From NCBI RefSeq assembly GCF_018437265.1, contig NZ_JAAMFL010000004.1, positions 1 through 64,000 of the forward strand: 64,000 nt of DNA, read 5' to 3'. Each line of letters begins with the position of its first letter. Positions within the stretch are counted from its first letter, which is position 1. The notes under the pieces are model-generated. The model was given only the letters and a program-made list of their open reading frames with translations. It was not told the origin of the DNA and made no database searches. A program made the position numbers and the translations under genes. Of this stretch, positions 9,765 through 18,813 are shown one piece after another. The stretch is from Fructobacillus parabroussonetiae. GTDB taxonomy: Bacteria; Bacillota; Bacilli; Lactobacillales; Lactobacillaceae.

Positions 9765-10976
9765 TTAGAGTGAGAAGTCATTCGATTCGTTAAAGGTCCG
9801 GCTCTGCTGCTGGTAAGACATCGACATAATCAACCCGACCCCAATCATATTCGACAGAAGGGAAGAACCACCCTGCGAAATGAATGGCAGTGGGATTCCA
9901 GTCAGTGGCAAAAGGCCGATGTTCATCCCGACGTTTTCGAAAACGTGGAACAAAACCATCACCACAACGCCCGTCGCAATATAGGCATAGAAAGAGTTTC
10001 GGGCCTTAAAGGTTGCCTTAATCATCAGGTACAACAAGAGGAAGTACACAGCAATCAAGAAGGCGCCCCCAACAAAGCCAAAGGATTCGCCCATGACCGA
10101 AAAAATCATGTCCGACTCACGAACGGGCACAAAAACCCGCATGTTACCAAAGCCGGAACCAAAGAACTGGCCAGAACCAATGGCCTTCAAGTTCTGATAG
10201 GTTTGATAACCCGTATCTGACGTATCTTGGCCTGGGTGTAACCAGGCATCAATTCGTGCAAACTGATAGGCCTGGAAACCAAAGGCACCCAAGATGTTTC
10301 GACCAACGGCGGAAGTCACCAGGAAGATCATAATCGAACCAAAGGTTCCAACGGCAATCAAGACCGGCCCTAAGATTCGCCAAGTAACGCCAGAAACCAA
10401 GGTAATTCCACCAAGAATGGCCATGAAAACCAAGAGGGTTCCCAAGTCGTTTTGCAAGGCAATCAACAAGCCAATCGGCAGGAAAACACCGACCATCTTA
10501 CCAATTAACAACCAGTCCGAATCCACCGTGTGTTCAGGATACAACCGGTTGTGATTGGCCACGACTTTGGCAAGCATTAAGATGAATGCCGGTTTGACTA
10601 CTTCGGAAGGTTGAAGGGAAATCGGTCCGAAGGCAATCCAAGATTTGGCACCCGCTGAGGCAGCTAAGGCACGGTTATAAAAGATCAACACGCCAATCAG
10701 TAACACAATCCCCAAGCCATAGGCAACGGGCGCCAGACGCCAGAGCTGAAAAGCATCAAAACGCATGATGAAGGCAATCATCAGGGCACCCACCACCCAG
10801 TAAAGCAGCTGCATAATCACTGCACGAACAGGTGAAGCACCCTTTCCGCCGTTTAAGATTGCAAAGTAAAGTGAATAGAGGCCAATCAGCAAAAGTAAGA
10901 TTAGCACCAGAATCATTCCCCAGTCCAATTCGGAGGCGGAGGTCCGGTTTGATTGATGAGCACCGATACGTTGCAT
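9765..10976 (-). CDS. rodA: Peptidoglycan glycosyltransferase RodA (FtsW/RodA/SpoVE family)
   Basis: A 403-residue SEDS polymerase with about ten membrane helices, which polymerises lipid II into glycan strands in the elongation complex. The C-terminal LPLTGIPLPFISQGGSSLLSNM block is the SEDS signature, and FARIDAWLHPG earlier is also typical. RodA rather than FtsW is favoured by the neighbouring mreB. ATG follows GGGAG. It lies downstream of the DUF2969 gene, separated by a hairpin that may reduce read-through. Confidence 0.88.
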   Translation of the reverse strand: MQRIGAHQSNRTSASELDWGMILVLILLLLIGLYSLYFAILNGGKGASPVRAVIMQLLYWVVGALMIAFIMRFDAFQLWRLAPVAYGLGIVLLIGVLIFYNRALAASAGAKSWIAFGPISLQPSEVVKPAFILMLAKVVANHNRLYPEHTVDSDWLLIGKMVGVFLPIGLLIALQNDLGTLLVFMAILGGITLVSGVTWRILGPVLIAVGTFGSIMIFLVTSAVGRNILGAFGFQAYQFARIDAWLHPGQDTSDTGYQTYQNLKAIGSGQFFGSGFGNMRVFVPVRESDMIFSVMGESFGFVGGAFLIAVYFLLLYLMIKATFKARNSFYAYIATGVVVMVLFHVFENVGMNIGLLPLTGIPLPFISQGGSSLLSNMIGVGLIMSMSYQQQSRTFNESNDFSL

Positions 10977-11009
10977 CGTTTTCTCCCTAATGATGAGTCT
11001 TTATGTACA

Positions 11010-11036
11010 AAAACCCCTTGCCGAGGCAAAGGATTC
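11010..11036 (-). terminator. Weak terminator between the DUF2969 gene and rodA
   Basis: On the minus strand CCTTTGCC / GGCAAGG form a stem followed by GTTTTTG; T-tract short, so probably partial. Confidence 0.45.
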
Positions 11037-11046
11037 TTTTTCAAAC

Positions 11047-11256
11047 TTAATAGTAAAGGTTGTAAGCTGCAAGCATGGCCTGCAATGCTTCGTCTTCTGA
11101 TTGGGCAGAAGCAATCACAACCTGCTTACCCAAGGTACCAACAAAAACGCCCTGGTTCTTTTCAATTTGACCAACTTCTCGTTCTTCAACGAAAACCTTT
11201 GTCAAATCGTCTTCCTGTTTTAAGGAAACAGCAAAGCTCTGATTTTTCTTCGACAT
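11047..11256 (-). CDS. DUF2969 family small protein
   Basis: A 69-residue charged protein (starts MSKKNQSFAVSLKQED). A short gene of the DUF2969 family habitually sits between mreB and rodA in lactobacilli, which is the position here. Function unknown; the context suggests a link to the cell-elongation machinery, but that is inference. ATG 11256 has AAGGAG upstream; a TTG one codon earlier is less likely. It starts 12 bases after the mreB stop. Confidence 0.75.
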   Translation of the reverse strand: MSKKNQSFAVSLKQEDDLTKVFVEEREVGQIEKNQGVFVGTLGKQVVIASAQSEDEALQAMLAAYNLYY

Positions 11257-11267
11257 CAAAAAACTCC

Positions 11268-12251
11268 TTAGTCCTTAGCCATCATGTGTTCGAGCAAAGC
11301 ACCCGTTCCCTTGGCAACGTTGTCCAATGGGGAATCCGCGATGAAGACAGGAACACCAAGACGGTCTGCCAAGAACTTATCAATTCCTTCAAGCAAGGCA
11401 CCACCACCGGTCAACATAATACCGCGGTCGATGATGTCTGCGGCCAATTCAGGTGGCAACTTTGACAAAGCCAAGTGGGCGGCGTCAGCAATTTGGGCCA
11501 ACGTTTCGTGCAAGGCAGATTCGATTTCGTTTGCGTTAACCGTAATCGTTTGAGGCATTCCCTGGAAGTTATCACGTCCACGGACAGCCATTGTCTTAGG
11601 GTTTTCAGAAGGCAAGGCAGAACCAATTTCGATTTTGATCGTTTCAGCTGAACGTTCACCAACAACCAAGTTGTGTTCGCGCTTCAAGTAGTTCACGATA
11701 TCGATATTCATCCGATCACCGGCGACACGGATGGATTCGGCAACCACGATGTCACCAAGTGACAAGATCGCGATATCAGAAGTTCCACCACCCATGTCGA
11801 TGACCATTGAACCAACGGGCTTGAAAATATCCAAACCAGCACCGATAGCGGCAACCTTTGGTTCGTAATCCAAGTAGACCTTGGCACCACCAGCCTTTTC
11901 AGCAGCTTGAATGATTGCCTTACGCTCAATTTCAGAAATGTTCGTTGGCGCACAGATCATGATGTTTGGCTTTGACATGAAGCCCTTCACGTTTAACTTG
12001 TTGACGAAGTATGTCAACATCGCTTCCGTAATGTCAAAGTCGGAAATCACGCCATCCTTCAAGGGACGAACGGCCCGAATGTTACCAGGCGTACGACCAA
12101 CCATTCGGTAGGCTTCCGCTCCAACAGCCAATACACGGTCGGTCTTGTCATCAACAGCGACAACGGATGGTTCGTTCAAAACCACTCCTTCGCCTTCAAC
12201 ATAGATCAACACATTGGCCGTTCCCAAATCAATTCCAATATCTCTTGCCAT
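11268..12251 (-). CDS. mreB: Rod shape-determining protein MreB
   Basis: A 327-residue bacterial actin. Phosphate-1 motif DIGIDLGTANVLIY (residues 4-17), the second phosphate loop MVIDMGGGTSDIAI and the adenosine motif LTGGGALLEGI are intact. MreB forms membrane filaments steering lateral wall synthesis, working with RodA, encoded two genes downstream. Leuconostoc-like cocci often lack it, so its presence favours a rod-shaped relative such as Fructobacillus. GGAG precedes the ATG. Confidence 0.95.
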   Translation of the reverse strand: MARDIGIDLGTANVLIYVEGEGVVLNEPSVVAVDDKTDRVLAVGAEAYRMVGRTPGNIRAVRPLKDGVISDFDITEAMLTYFVNKLNVKGFMSKPNIMICAPTNISEIERKAIIQAAEKAGGAKVYLDYEPKVAAIGAGLDIFKPVGSMVIDMGGGTSDIAILSLGDIVVAESIRVAGDRMNIDIVNYLKREHNLVVGERSAETIKIEIGSALPSENPKTMAVRGRDNFQGMPQTITVNANEIESALHETLAQIADAAHLALSKLPPELAADIIDRGIMLTGGGALLEGIDKFLADRLGVPVFIADSPLDNVAKGTGALLEHMMAKD

Positions 12252-12316
12252 GGTTCATTTACTCCAAAATTTAGCTTACTTGAGGAAGGATGAAACACTT
12301 CCCTAAAATCCTTTCA

Positions 12317-12325
12317 ATTATACCA
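12317..12325 (-). promoter_or_regulatory. mreB promoter, extended -10
   Basis: Minus strand reads TGGTATAAT, a perfect extended -10, about 65 bases upstream of mreB; no good -35. Confidence 0.6.
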
Positions 12326-12421
12326 TATTTAGCAATCGGAAAACCGGGCTTTCACCCGAAACCTAAGGATTTCTTAAGTTACCATCCCCAAGCAGCGCCA
12401 AAGTTTTGTGAAATTTTTTAA

Positions 12422-13120
12422 TCACCGGGCAAGTGTTTGACTAAAAACGGCGCTTGCCCCTGCCGCTAATAAGCAGTTTGCGGCGTGATAGAGTGTGCGG
12501 CCCGTCGTATACACATCATCGACGATGAGTACTCGTTTAAAGGCGATCGCTTGACGCGCTTCTTCTTTTAAAACAAAGGGCTGCTTGGCTGCCAATCGCT
12601 CGAATCTCGTTCGGCTCGATTGGTCACGATGCTTGCCAGGACGTACGGCCAAGGCATTGATGATCGGGCAGTCGTTTGGCAGAAAGGGCCTGACTTGGTT
12701 AAAGTCACGCTGATCCAATCGTTCTTGGCTCAGCGGAATGGGCACAATGGCGTTAATTTGGTCATCTTTCATTCGTTTTCGAATGGCTGCTTTCATTTCT
12801 TTTTGAAAAATCATTCTTAATCGGTAATCGCCAATGAACTTATAACGGGCCATGTAATCTTTCATTTGGTCATTATACTGATACAGGGCCTGGTTATTAA
12901 GCGCTCCCTGCCCCCTTTCCTGCCACAAACGACAGTCCGAGCACAAAGTGGTGCGACCCATTTGGCGACCACAGTTCGGACAAGCACTCGAATCGACTCG
13001 CTCAAAAGCCGCCCAACAATCTGGGCAAAGTCGATCCGACAGGCGCAATCGGCCCGTCAACAAGTAGGGCAAGCTCAACTCAAAGGGCACGGCCCCTTCA
13101 CAAAGCAAACAAGTCAGCAT
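12422..13120 (-). CDS. comFC: Competence protein ComFC (phosphoribosyltransferase family)
   Basis: A 232-residue protein needed for DNA uptake in competent Firmicutes. The N-terminus carries a zinc-ribbon-like set of cysteines (C4, C7, then CPDC, CPNC and CSDC pairs), and the C-terminal half is a phosphoribosyltransferase fold with the PRPP loop VLIVDDVYTTGRTL. It overlaps the end of comFA by 23 bases, so the two are translationally coupled. Both look intact. Late competence genes are ComX/ComK-type regulated in relatives, but no clear box was found here. Confidence 0.9.
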   Translation of the reverse strand: MLTCLLCEGAVPFELSLPYLLTGRLRLSDRLCPDCWAAFERVDSSACPNCGRQMGRTTLCSDCRLWQERGQGALNNQALYQYNDQMKDYMARYKFIGDYRLRMIFQKEMKAAIRKRMKDDQINAIVPIPLSQERLDQRDFNQVRPFLPNDCPIINALAVRPGKHRDQSSRTRFERLAAKQPFVLKEEARQAIAFKRVLIVDDVYTTGRTLYHAANCLLAAGASAVFSQTLAR

Positions 13121-14393
13121 CTTCGTCCTCCTCCGCCAATTGATTTAAATGGCGAATCATCTTTTCTGCTCGCCGAATTGACCGACTGGGTCCTTTGGCT
13201 AAGGCCAGCACCTCGCCTTCTCGATACTTTCGATCACGGCCAACACGACCAGCCATCTGAACCAGGGTTTCTGTTGTAAAAGTCGGATCATCGGCACCAA
13301 GAATCAGCACCTGCAAATTGGCAAGTGTCACGCCCCGCTCCAAAATCGTCGTTGTCAATAAAAAGTCATAGTCGCCCGCTCGCATGGCCTGGACTTTGTC
13401 AACACATTTCGGGTCGTTGGCATGAACGGTCGCCCCCTTAACTGTCGTCGGAAGCACCTTTTCAAGTTGCTGCCAAACACGGGCCAGATCAGCCACCGTT
13501 GGCACAAAGATGAAGAAGGGCTTGCCATCCTTCAACCAGCGCTTCAAAGACTCCAGCACCTTTTTAGGAAAACGGTCAGGCCAGGCAGCGCTGTATACCA
13601 CGGTTAATCCAGGGATTTTCCCACCATGAAAACGTTTTGGTAAGTTCACCATATCGATTTTGCCTGCTTTGACCTGCCGCTGTAGCAGTCGGTCCGGCGT
13701 TGCGGTTAAGTACAAGAAGCAGCCATCCACCTTCGCTGCACGCGCCACCGCTTTCTGCAGTGACTGATTGCCACGGAAGGGAAAGGCATCGACTTCATCG
13801 ATAATCACCAGGTCAAATGCCTTGTAAAAACGAAAGAGCTGGTGGGCAGTCGCGACAACCAGCTGACTATAATCATAAGGGGCTTCTTGATCGCCGTATA
13901 GCACCTGCAAGGAAACATCAAAAGCAGCCTGGATTCGAGGGGCCAACTCTAATACGACATCGACGCGAGGGGCGATAATGGCTACCCGCTGACGCTGACT
14001 GAGGGCCCAGTCAACAAGGGGATAGAGCATCTCGGTCTTGCCTGCCCCCGTGACCGCCCAAAGGAGTTGGTTTCTGCCGGCCTGTGCATGCTTCAGCAGC
14101 TGGTCACTGACTCGCTGTTGTTCCCTCGTTAGCTTTCCTTGCCAACGCAACTTACTCCCCGAGGAAAAGTCGTTTGGCTCCGCTATCGTTAAAAGGCAGT
14201 CCAACGAAGAAACCCGACCAATCATCAAACAGTCTAAGCAGTAAGAATGACCATTCGGCAGCGGGGCCCGGCTTCTTCCCTGGCAACGAAAACAGCGCCC
14301 CTTTTCTCGAACCGGTAAAACCTGAGCAGCCGGCGGAATGGTTTGGTTCTTCGGCCAAGTCTGCAAACGCCCGTATAACTTCTTCTCTTCCAA
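13098..14393 (-). CDS. comFA: Competence DNA translocase ComFA
   Basis: A 431-residue superfamily 2 helicase-like ATPase that drives single-stranded DNA import with ComFC. Zinc-finger pairs CFRC and CLDC lie at residues about 34-56, Walker A AVTGAGKTE near 114-122, DEVDAF Walker B near 200, and the helicase C motifs TTTILERGVTL and QMAGRVGR further on. Translation starts at TTG 14393, which is preceded by GGGAGG and fits the family N-terminus. Head-to-head with yvyE, a conserved arrangement. Confidence 0.93.
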   Translation of the reverse strand: MEEKKLYGRLQTWPKNQTIPPAAQVLPVREKGRCFRCQGRSRAPLPNGHSYCLDCLMIGRVSSLDCLLTIAEPNDFSSGSKLRWQGKLTREQQRVSDQLLKHAQAGRNQLLWAVTGAGKTEMLYPLVDWALSQRQRVAIIAPRVDVVLELAPRIQAAFDVSLQVLYGDQEAPYDYSQLVVATAHQLFRFYKAFDLVIIDEVDAFPFRGNQSLQKAVARAAKVDGCFLYLTATPDRLLQRQVKAGKIDMVNLPKRFHGGKIPGLTVVYSAAWPDRFPKKVLESLKRWLKDGKPFFIFVPTVADLARVWQQLEKVLPTTVKGATVHANDPKCVDKVQAMRAGDYDFLLTTTILERGVTLANLQVLILGADDPTFTTETLVQMAGRVGRDRKYREGEVLALAKGPSRSIRRAEKMIRHLNQLAEEDEDADLFAL

Positions 14394-14443
14394 GGTCGTC
14401 CTCCCTGAACTTTTTCATAAGACCAGGCTGCTTGCCGTCTCAC

Positions 14444-14472
14444 TTCGCAGCCCGAACCCTTCATGTTATAAT
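14444..14472 (+). promoter_or_regulatory. yvyE promoter giving a leaderless mRNA
   Basis: TTCGCA at 14444-14449, TATAAT at 14467-14472, 17-base spacer. The expected start of transcription (about 14479-14480) coincides with the yvyE ATG, and no ribosome site precedes that ATG. Confidence 0.65.
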
Positions 14473-14479
14473 ACGAAGC

Positions 14480-15115
14480 ATGACAGACTTTTACTTATTA
14501 AAACCTGAAGAAGGACACTGGCAGCAGACCATTAAGAAGTCCGACTTTCTCATCTACCTTGCCCGAGTCAACAGCGAAGAAGAGGCCCAGGAAAAAATTG
14601 AGCAAATCAATAAGGAACACTATAAGGCCACGCACAATGTCTTTGCCTATGTCATCGGCGATAACGACGAAATCAAACGCTACTCAGACAACGGCGAGCC
14701 ATCGGGAACCGCTGGTGTCCCCATTCTCGAAGTTCTCCAAAAGCAAGGTGTCCACAACGTTTTGGCCGTGGTAACCCGCTACTTTGGCGGCATCAAGCTA
14801 GGAGCGGGTGGTTTGATTCGCGCCTATGCTGGCACAACGGCTCAGGGTCTAGACGCTCTTGGTCTCGTCGTTCGGTTAAACCGACTGGTTCTTGAATTAA
14901 CCGTCGACTACTCCAATAACGACGAACTCTCCTATTGGCTTAAGGAAGAAGACTATCCAATTGTCGATACGACTTTTGACACGGCCGTTCATCACCAGGT
15001 CGCCGTCGATCCAGCGACGGCCACGGACTTTAAAAACGCCTTAACGAACCGCTTTTCAGGACGGATCCACTTCAAAAAGATTGGCGAGACTTACTTGGAA
15101 ATTCCAAAAAAGTAG
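14480..15115 (+). CDS. IMPACT/YigZ family protein YvyE
   Basis: A 211-residue two-domain protein. The N-terminal IMPACT domain has the diagnostic DNGEPSGTAGVPILEVL (residues about 73-89) and RYFGGIKLGAGGLIRAY (103-119) blocks; a ferredoxin-like C-terminal domain follows. Bacterial members bind nucleic acid or translation factors, and no enzymatic role is settled. ATG 14480 is the family start; longer open frames upstream run through the comFA region without ribosome sites. Divergent from comFA. Confidence 0.88.
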   Translation: MTDFYLLKPEEGHWQQTIKKSDFLIYLARVNSEEEAQEKIEQINKEHYKATHNVFAYVIGDNDEIKRYSDNGEPSGTAGVPILEVLQKQGVHNVLAVVTRYFGGIKLGAGGLIRAYAGTTAQGLDALGLVVRLNRLVLELTVDYSNNDELSYWLKEEDYPIVDTTFDTAVHHQVAVDPATATDFKNALTNRFSGRIHFKKIGETYLEIPKK

Positions 15116-15133
15116 GTTATAATAACATAGTTC

Positions 15134-15205
15134 GCGCGGTTGGTGTAATGGATAGCACGTAAGATTCCGGTTCTTGCAATCCGGGTTCGACTCCCGGATC
15201 GCGCA
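15134..15205 (+). tRNA. tRNA-Arg(CCG)
   Basis: 72-base cloverleaf. Acceptor GCGCGGT pairs with ATCGCGC, the T-arm is CCGGG-TTCGACT-CCCGG, and the anticodon loop TTCCGGT gives CCG, reading the arginine codon CGG. CCA is not encoded. Confidence 0.93.
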
Positions 15206-15214
15206 TATGATAAC

Positions 15215-15251
15215 ACTGGTATCACAACGTTTGTATGGGTTGTGATACAGT
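15215..15251 (+). other. Long perfect hairpin after tRNA-Arg
   Basis: TATCACAAC at 15220-15228 pairs with GTTGTGATA at 15239-15247, extended by ACTG/CAGT across one bulged base. It has no T-run, so it is not by itself an intrinsic terminator; the real terminator follows at 15261. It could protect the tRNA 3-prime trailer or bind a protein. Confidence 0.5.
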
Positions 15252-15260
15252 CAAACAAAA

Positions 15261-15292
15261 AGGAGGAAGCGCCCAGGCGCCTCCTCTTTTTT
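15261..15292. terminator. Bidirectional terminator between tRNA-Arg and tag
   Basis: AGGAGGaaGCGC / GCGCctCCTCCT-type stem with T-run on the plus strand and A-run on the other side. Confidence 0.8.
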
Positions 15293-15863
15293 AGTTCATT
15301 AAATCATGCCAATCACAGTCCTGATTATGCCCATTATGAATACCAACAGCCTGCAAAAAGGATTCCACGACAACCGGACCAGTGAATGAAAAGCCCGCCT
15401 GTTTTAATTCAGTCGAAATCACTTTGGATAAGTTCGTGCTGGCCAGTAACTTTTCCCCTGCTTTGGGGCCAATATCAATGCTTTGATTATCGGTAAAATG
15501 CCAGAGCCAGTCAATGAGCTGCTGATTCTGTCGATGCCAATCCATCAGCACTCGGGCGTTTTGAATGACCGCCTCGATCTTTCGACGGTTTCGAATAATC
15601 CGTGGATCGGCCATCAGCCGCTCCACATCAACAGGTCGCATGGCCGCCACGCGCTCAATGTCAAAGTCGAAGAAATCCTCTTGTAAAGCCGATCGCTTTT
15701 TCAAAATCGTCTGCCAGGACAAGCCGGACTGGAAAAGCTCCAAACAGAGATAAGCAAAGGCCTGTTGTTCATCGTGCAGGGGCCGGCTGTATTCATGATC
15801 GTGATAATCAATTAATTCTTGTAGTAACAAGCCACTCGTTACCCAGCGACAACGTGTTAACAT
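15291..15863 (-). CDS. tag: DNA-3-methyladenine glycosylase I
   Basis: A 190-residue helix-hairpin-helix base-excision glycosylase that removes 3-methyladenine from DNA. The family block YHDHEYSRPLHDEQQAFAYL...FQSGLSWQTIL (residues about 16-52) and RNRRKIEAVIQNA are clear, and the zinc-binding H/C pattern at the C-terminus (HNGHNQDCDWH) is present. ATG 15863 is preceded by AAAGGAG; an upstream in-frame start at 15884 lacks a site. Single gene between two terminators. Confidence 0.9.
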   Translation of the reverse strand: MLTRCRWVTSGLLLQELIDYHDHEYSRPLHDEQQAFAYLCLELFQSGLSWQTILKKRSALQEDFFDFDIERVAAMRPVDVERLMADPRIIRNRRKIEAVIQNARVLMDWHRQNQQLIDWLWHFTDNQSIDIGPKAGEKLLASTNLSKVISTELKQAGFSFTGPVVVESFLQAVGIHNGHNQDCDWHDLMN

Positions 15864-15912
15864 GGCAATTTCTCCTTTTCGCATTGGCTTTACTCAATAA
15901 TACGAATTTAAC

Positions 15913-15945
15913 TAAAAAAACGCTCCCAAAGGAGCGTCTTTTTTA
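15913..15945. terminator. eno terminator
   Basis: ACGCTCC / GGAGCGT stem flanked by A7 and T6, usable for minus-strand eno. Confidence 0.9.
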
Positions 15946-15951
15946 AACAAA

Positions 15952-17277
<1,326 letters not shown>

Positions 17278-17328
17278 TTAGCTGTTCTCCTTTTGTCTGT
17301 GGGTTATTCTTTAAATAATTCCAATTAA

Positions 17329-17357
17329 AGTATACCACCCTTATTTAGCAAATTGAA
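17329..17357 (-). promoter_or_regulatory. eno promoter
   Basis: Minus strand TTCAAT (17352-17357), 17-base spacer, TATACT (17329-17334) in an extended TGGTATACT context. Confidence 0.7.
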
Positions 17358-17390
17358 CAATAAACTAGAAGACTTCTGCTTTATTTTGGA

Positions 17391-17422
17391 ATAAAAAAGT
17401 CAGTTGACCAGGGTCAACTGAC
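17391..17422 (-). terminator. tpiA terminator
   Basis: GTCAGTTGACC / GGTCAACTGAC stem then T-run on the minus strand. Confidence 0.9.
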
Positions 17423-17457
17423 AATTTCGGTTATCTTGATGATTGACGGACGCTCAA

Positions 17458-18234
17458 TTAGCGAGTTTCTTGTGCAATATCAATTAATTCGAGGAACTTT
17501 TCAGGATCCAGCGCGGCTTTGCCCACTAGAATCCCATCAATGTCTTTTTGTGATAAAAAGTCGGCCGCGTTCTCTGTGGTCACTGACCCCCCGTAGAGGA
17601 TTCGCGTTCGATCCGCCAGCTCACGGCTATAGAGATTGGCCAGACTTGTTCGAATCAGGGCAGCGGACTTTTCAGCCTGAGCGGCGGAAGCTGCTTCGCC
17701 CGATCCAATTGCCCAGGTTGGTTCGTAGGCAATCGTCACGTCCTTTAGGTCCGTTTCAGTCAAGCCATCAAGTGCCTCTGCCAACTGCTTCAACACCACT
17801 TGACTCGCGTCGTCACCCTCATAGGCGGTTAGGTCTTCGTCCAGGTCGACAATGGGCTTCAGCCCGTTCCGAAGGGCAGCCTTGGTCTTCCAATTCACCC
17901 GTTCATCCGTTTCGTTAAAGAGCTTGCGCCGTTCAAAGTGCCCAATCAGCACATAATGAACGCCGACCTGGGCCAAAGCCTTCGGTGAGGTTTCACCCGT
18001 GTAGGCCCCATCATCGGTCCAATGGGCGTTTTCGGCAGCAATCATCAGACGACTCTGGCTACTCTGACGAACCATCTCTGCCAAATACAAGTCCTGAGCG
18101 GCAATGGCCACGTCAGCCGCCGTATCTTTTTCAACTTCGGGAATCACCTGGTCCAAGTAAGGTTGGACCTGGGCTGGCAGCATGTTCATCTTCCAATTGG
18201 CTAAGACCAATGGCCGACGCATTGCCCCGGTCAT
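17458..18234 (-). CDS. tpiA: Triosephosphate isomerase, divergent
   Basis: A 258-residue TIM barrel interconverting glyceraldehyde-3-phosphate and dihydroxyacetone phosphate. Catalytic Lys15 (ANWKMN), His99 and Glu171 (AYEPTWAIGSG) are present, as is the phosphate loop GGSVTTENA. Two positions that are almost invariant differ: the GHSERR motif reads GHFERR (Phe100), and the PIVCVGE motif reads PIVDLDE (Asp at the usual Cys, Asp at the Gly). In a heterofermenter lacking aldolase the enzyme would mainly supply DHAP for lipids, which may relax constraint. The ATG overlaps the stop of the upstream gene (ATGA), implying coupling. Confidence 0.9.
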   Translation of the reverse strand: MTGAMRRPLVLANWKMNMLPAQVQPYLDQVIPEVEKDTAADVAIAAQDLYLAEMVRQSSQSRLMIAAENAHWTDDGAYTGETSPKALAQVGVHYVLIGHFERRKLFNETDERVNWKTKAALRNGLKPIVDLDEDLTAYEGDDASQVVLKQLAEALDGLTETDLKDVTIAYEPTWAIGSGEAASAAQAEKSAALIRTSLANLYSRELADRTRILYGGSVTTENAADFLSQKDIDGILVGKAALDPEKFLELIDIAQETR

Positions 18235-18566
18235 TTCTCTTCACCTCGGCCCATGAAAATAATAAAGGCCGCTTCAATTAGAATTAACCATGGCAAATTG
18301 CTGTTGCGTTCCCCAACAAGCACCAAGACGGCGTAGGTGATCGCCAAAATAATCAGCCCCATCCCAATTCGCAGGACTCGGCGCTTGAAACCTGAACGTT
18401 CCAACATTTCCTGGAGACGCTTCTTTTCTGCTTCCAATTCTGTCACATCGAGCTTTAAGGACTCAATCTGATCTAAAAGCTGGTCGTTTTCTTCTTGTAA
18501 GAATTCCACCCGGCTCAATTCAGTTTTTCGTTGCTGGTCTTGTTTCGACCAATTAAATAACTTCAT
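18231..18566 (-). CDS. Small membrane protein with N-terminal coiled coil
   Basis: A 111-residue protein of no recognised family. Residues about 12-58 form a heptad-rich coiled coil (EENDQLLDQIESLKLDVTEL and on), and two hydrophobic helices follow near 65-82 and 89-104, ending in a charged GRGEEK tail. Start is set at the third codon of the open frame because GGAG then sits 8 bases upstream. Its stop overlaps the tpiA start, so the pair form an operon. Role unknown. Confidence 0.7.
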   Translation of the reverse strand: MKLFNWSKQDQQRKTELSRVEFLQEENDQLLDQIESLKLDVTELEAEKKRLQEMLERSGFKRRVLRIGMGLIILAITYAVLVLVGERNSNLPWLILIEAAFIIFMGRGEEK

Positions 18567-18688
18567 CAGCATTTCTCCAATCTTGTACTAGTTTATCAAA
18601 TATTTACGCCCCCGATGAAAAGAATAGCAATTTTTTCGATAAGCTTGACAAAAGTCGCCTTTCCCGGTAAACTTTTAAAAGTTAAGTT

Positions 18689-18774
18689 GCGGATGTGGCG
18701 GAATTGGCAGACGCGCAGGATTAAGGATCCTGTGTCCGCTTTAGGACGTGCGGGTTCGACTCCCGCCATCCGCA
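18689..18774 (+). tRNA. tRNA-Leu(AAG)
   Basis: 86-base class II tRNA with an extended variable arm. Acceptor GCGGATG/CATCCGC, anticodon stem CAGGA/TCCTG, loop TTAAGGA giving AAG (codons CTT/CTC after inosine). CCA is not encoded. Confidence 0.93.
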
Positions 18775-18786
18775 TAAAAACAGCAA

Positions 18787-18813
18787 TTGCAGGCCTTCAG
18801 GCCTGCTTTTTTT
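18787..18813. terminator. Terminator of tRNA-Leu
   Basis: GCAGGCC / GGCCTGC stem followed by seven T; the stop codon of the convergent SDR gene lies in its loop. Confidence 0.85.

Noticed and set aside
14174-14479. N-terminal extension of yvyE
   Set aside because: Overlaps comFA on the other strand, has no ribosome site and is not part of the family; the promoter lies inside it.
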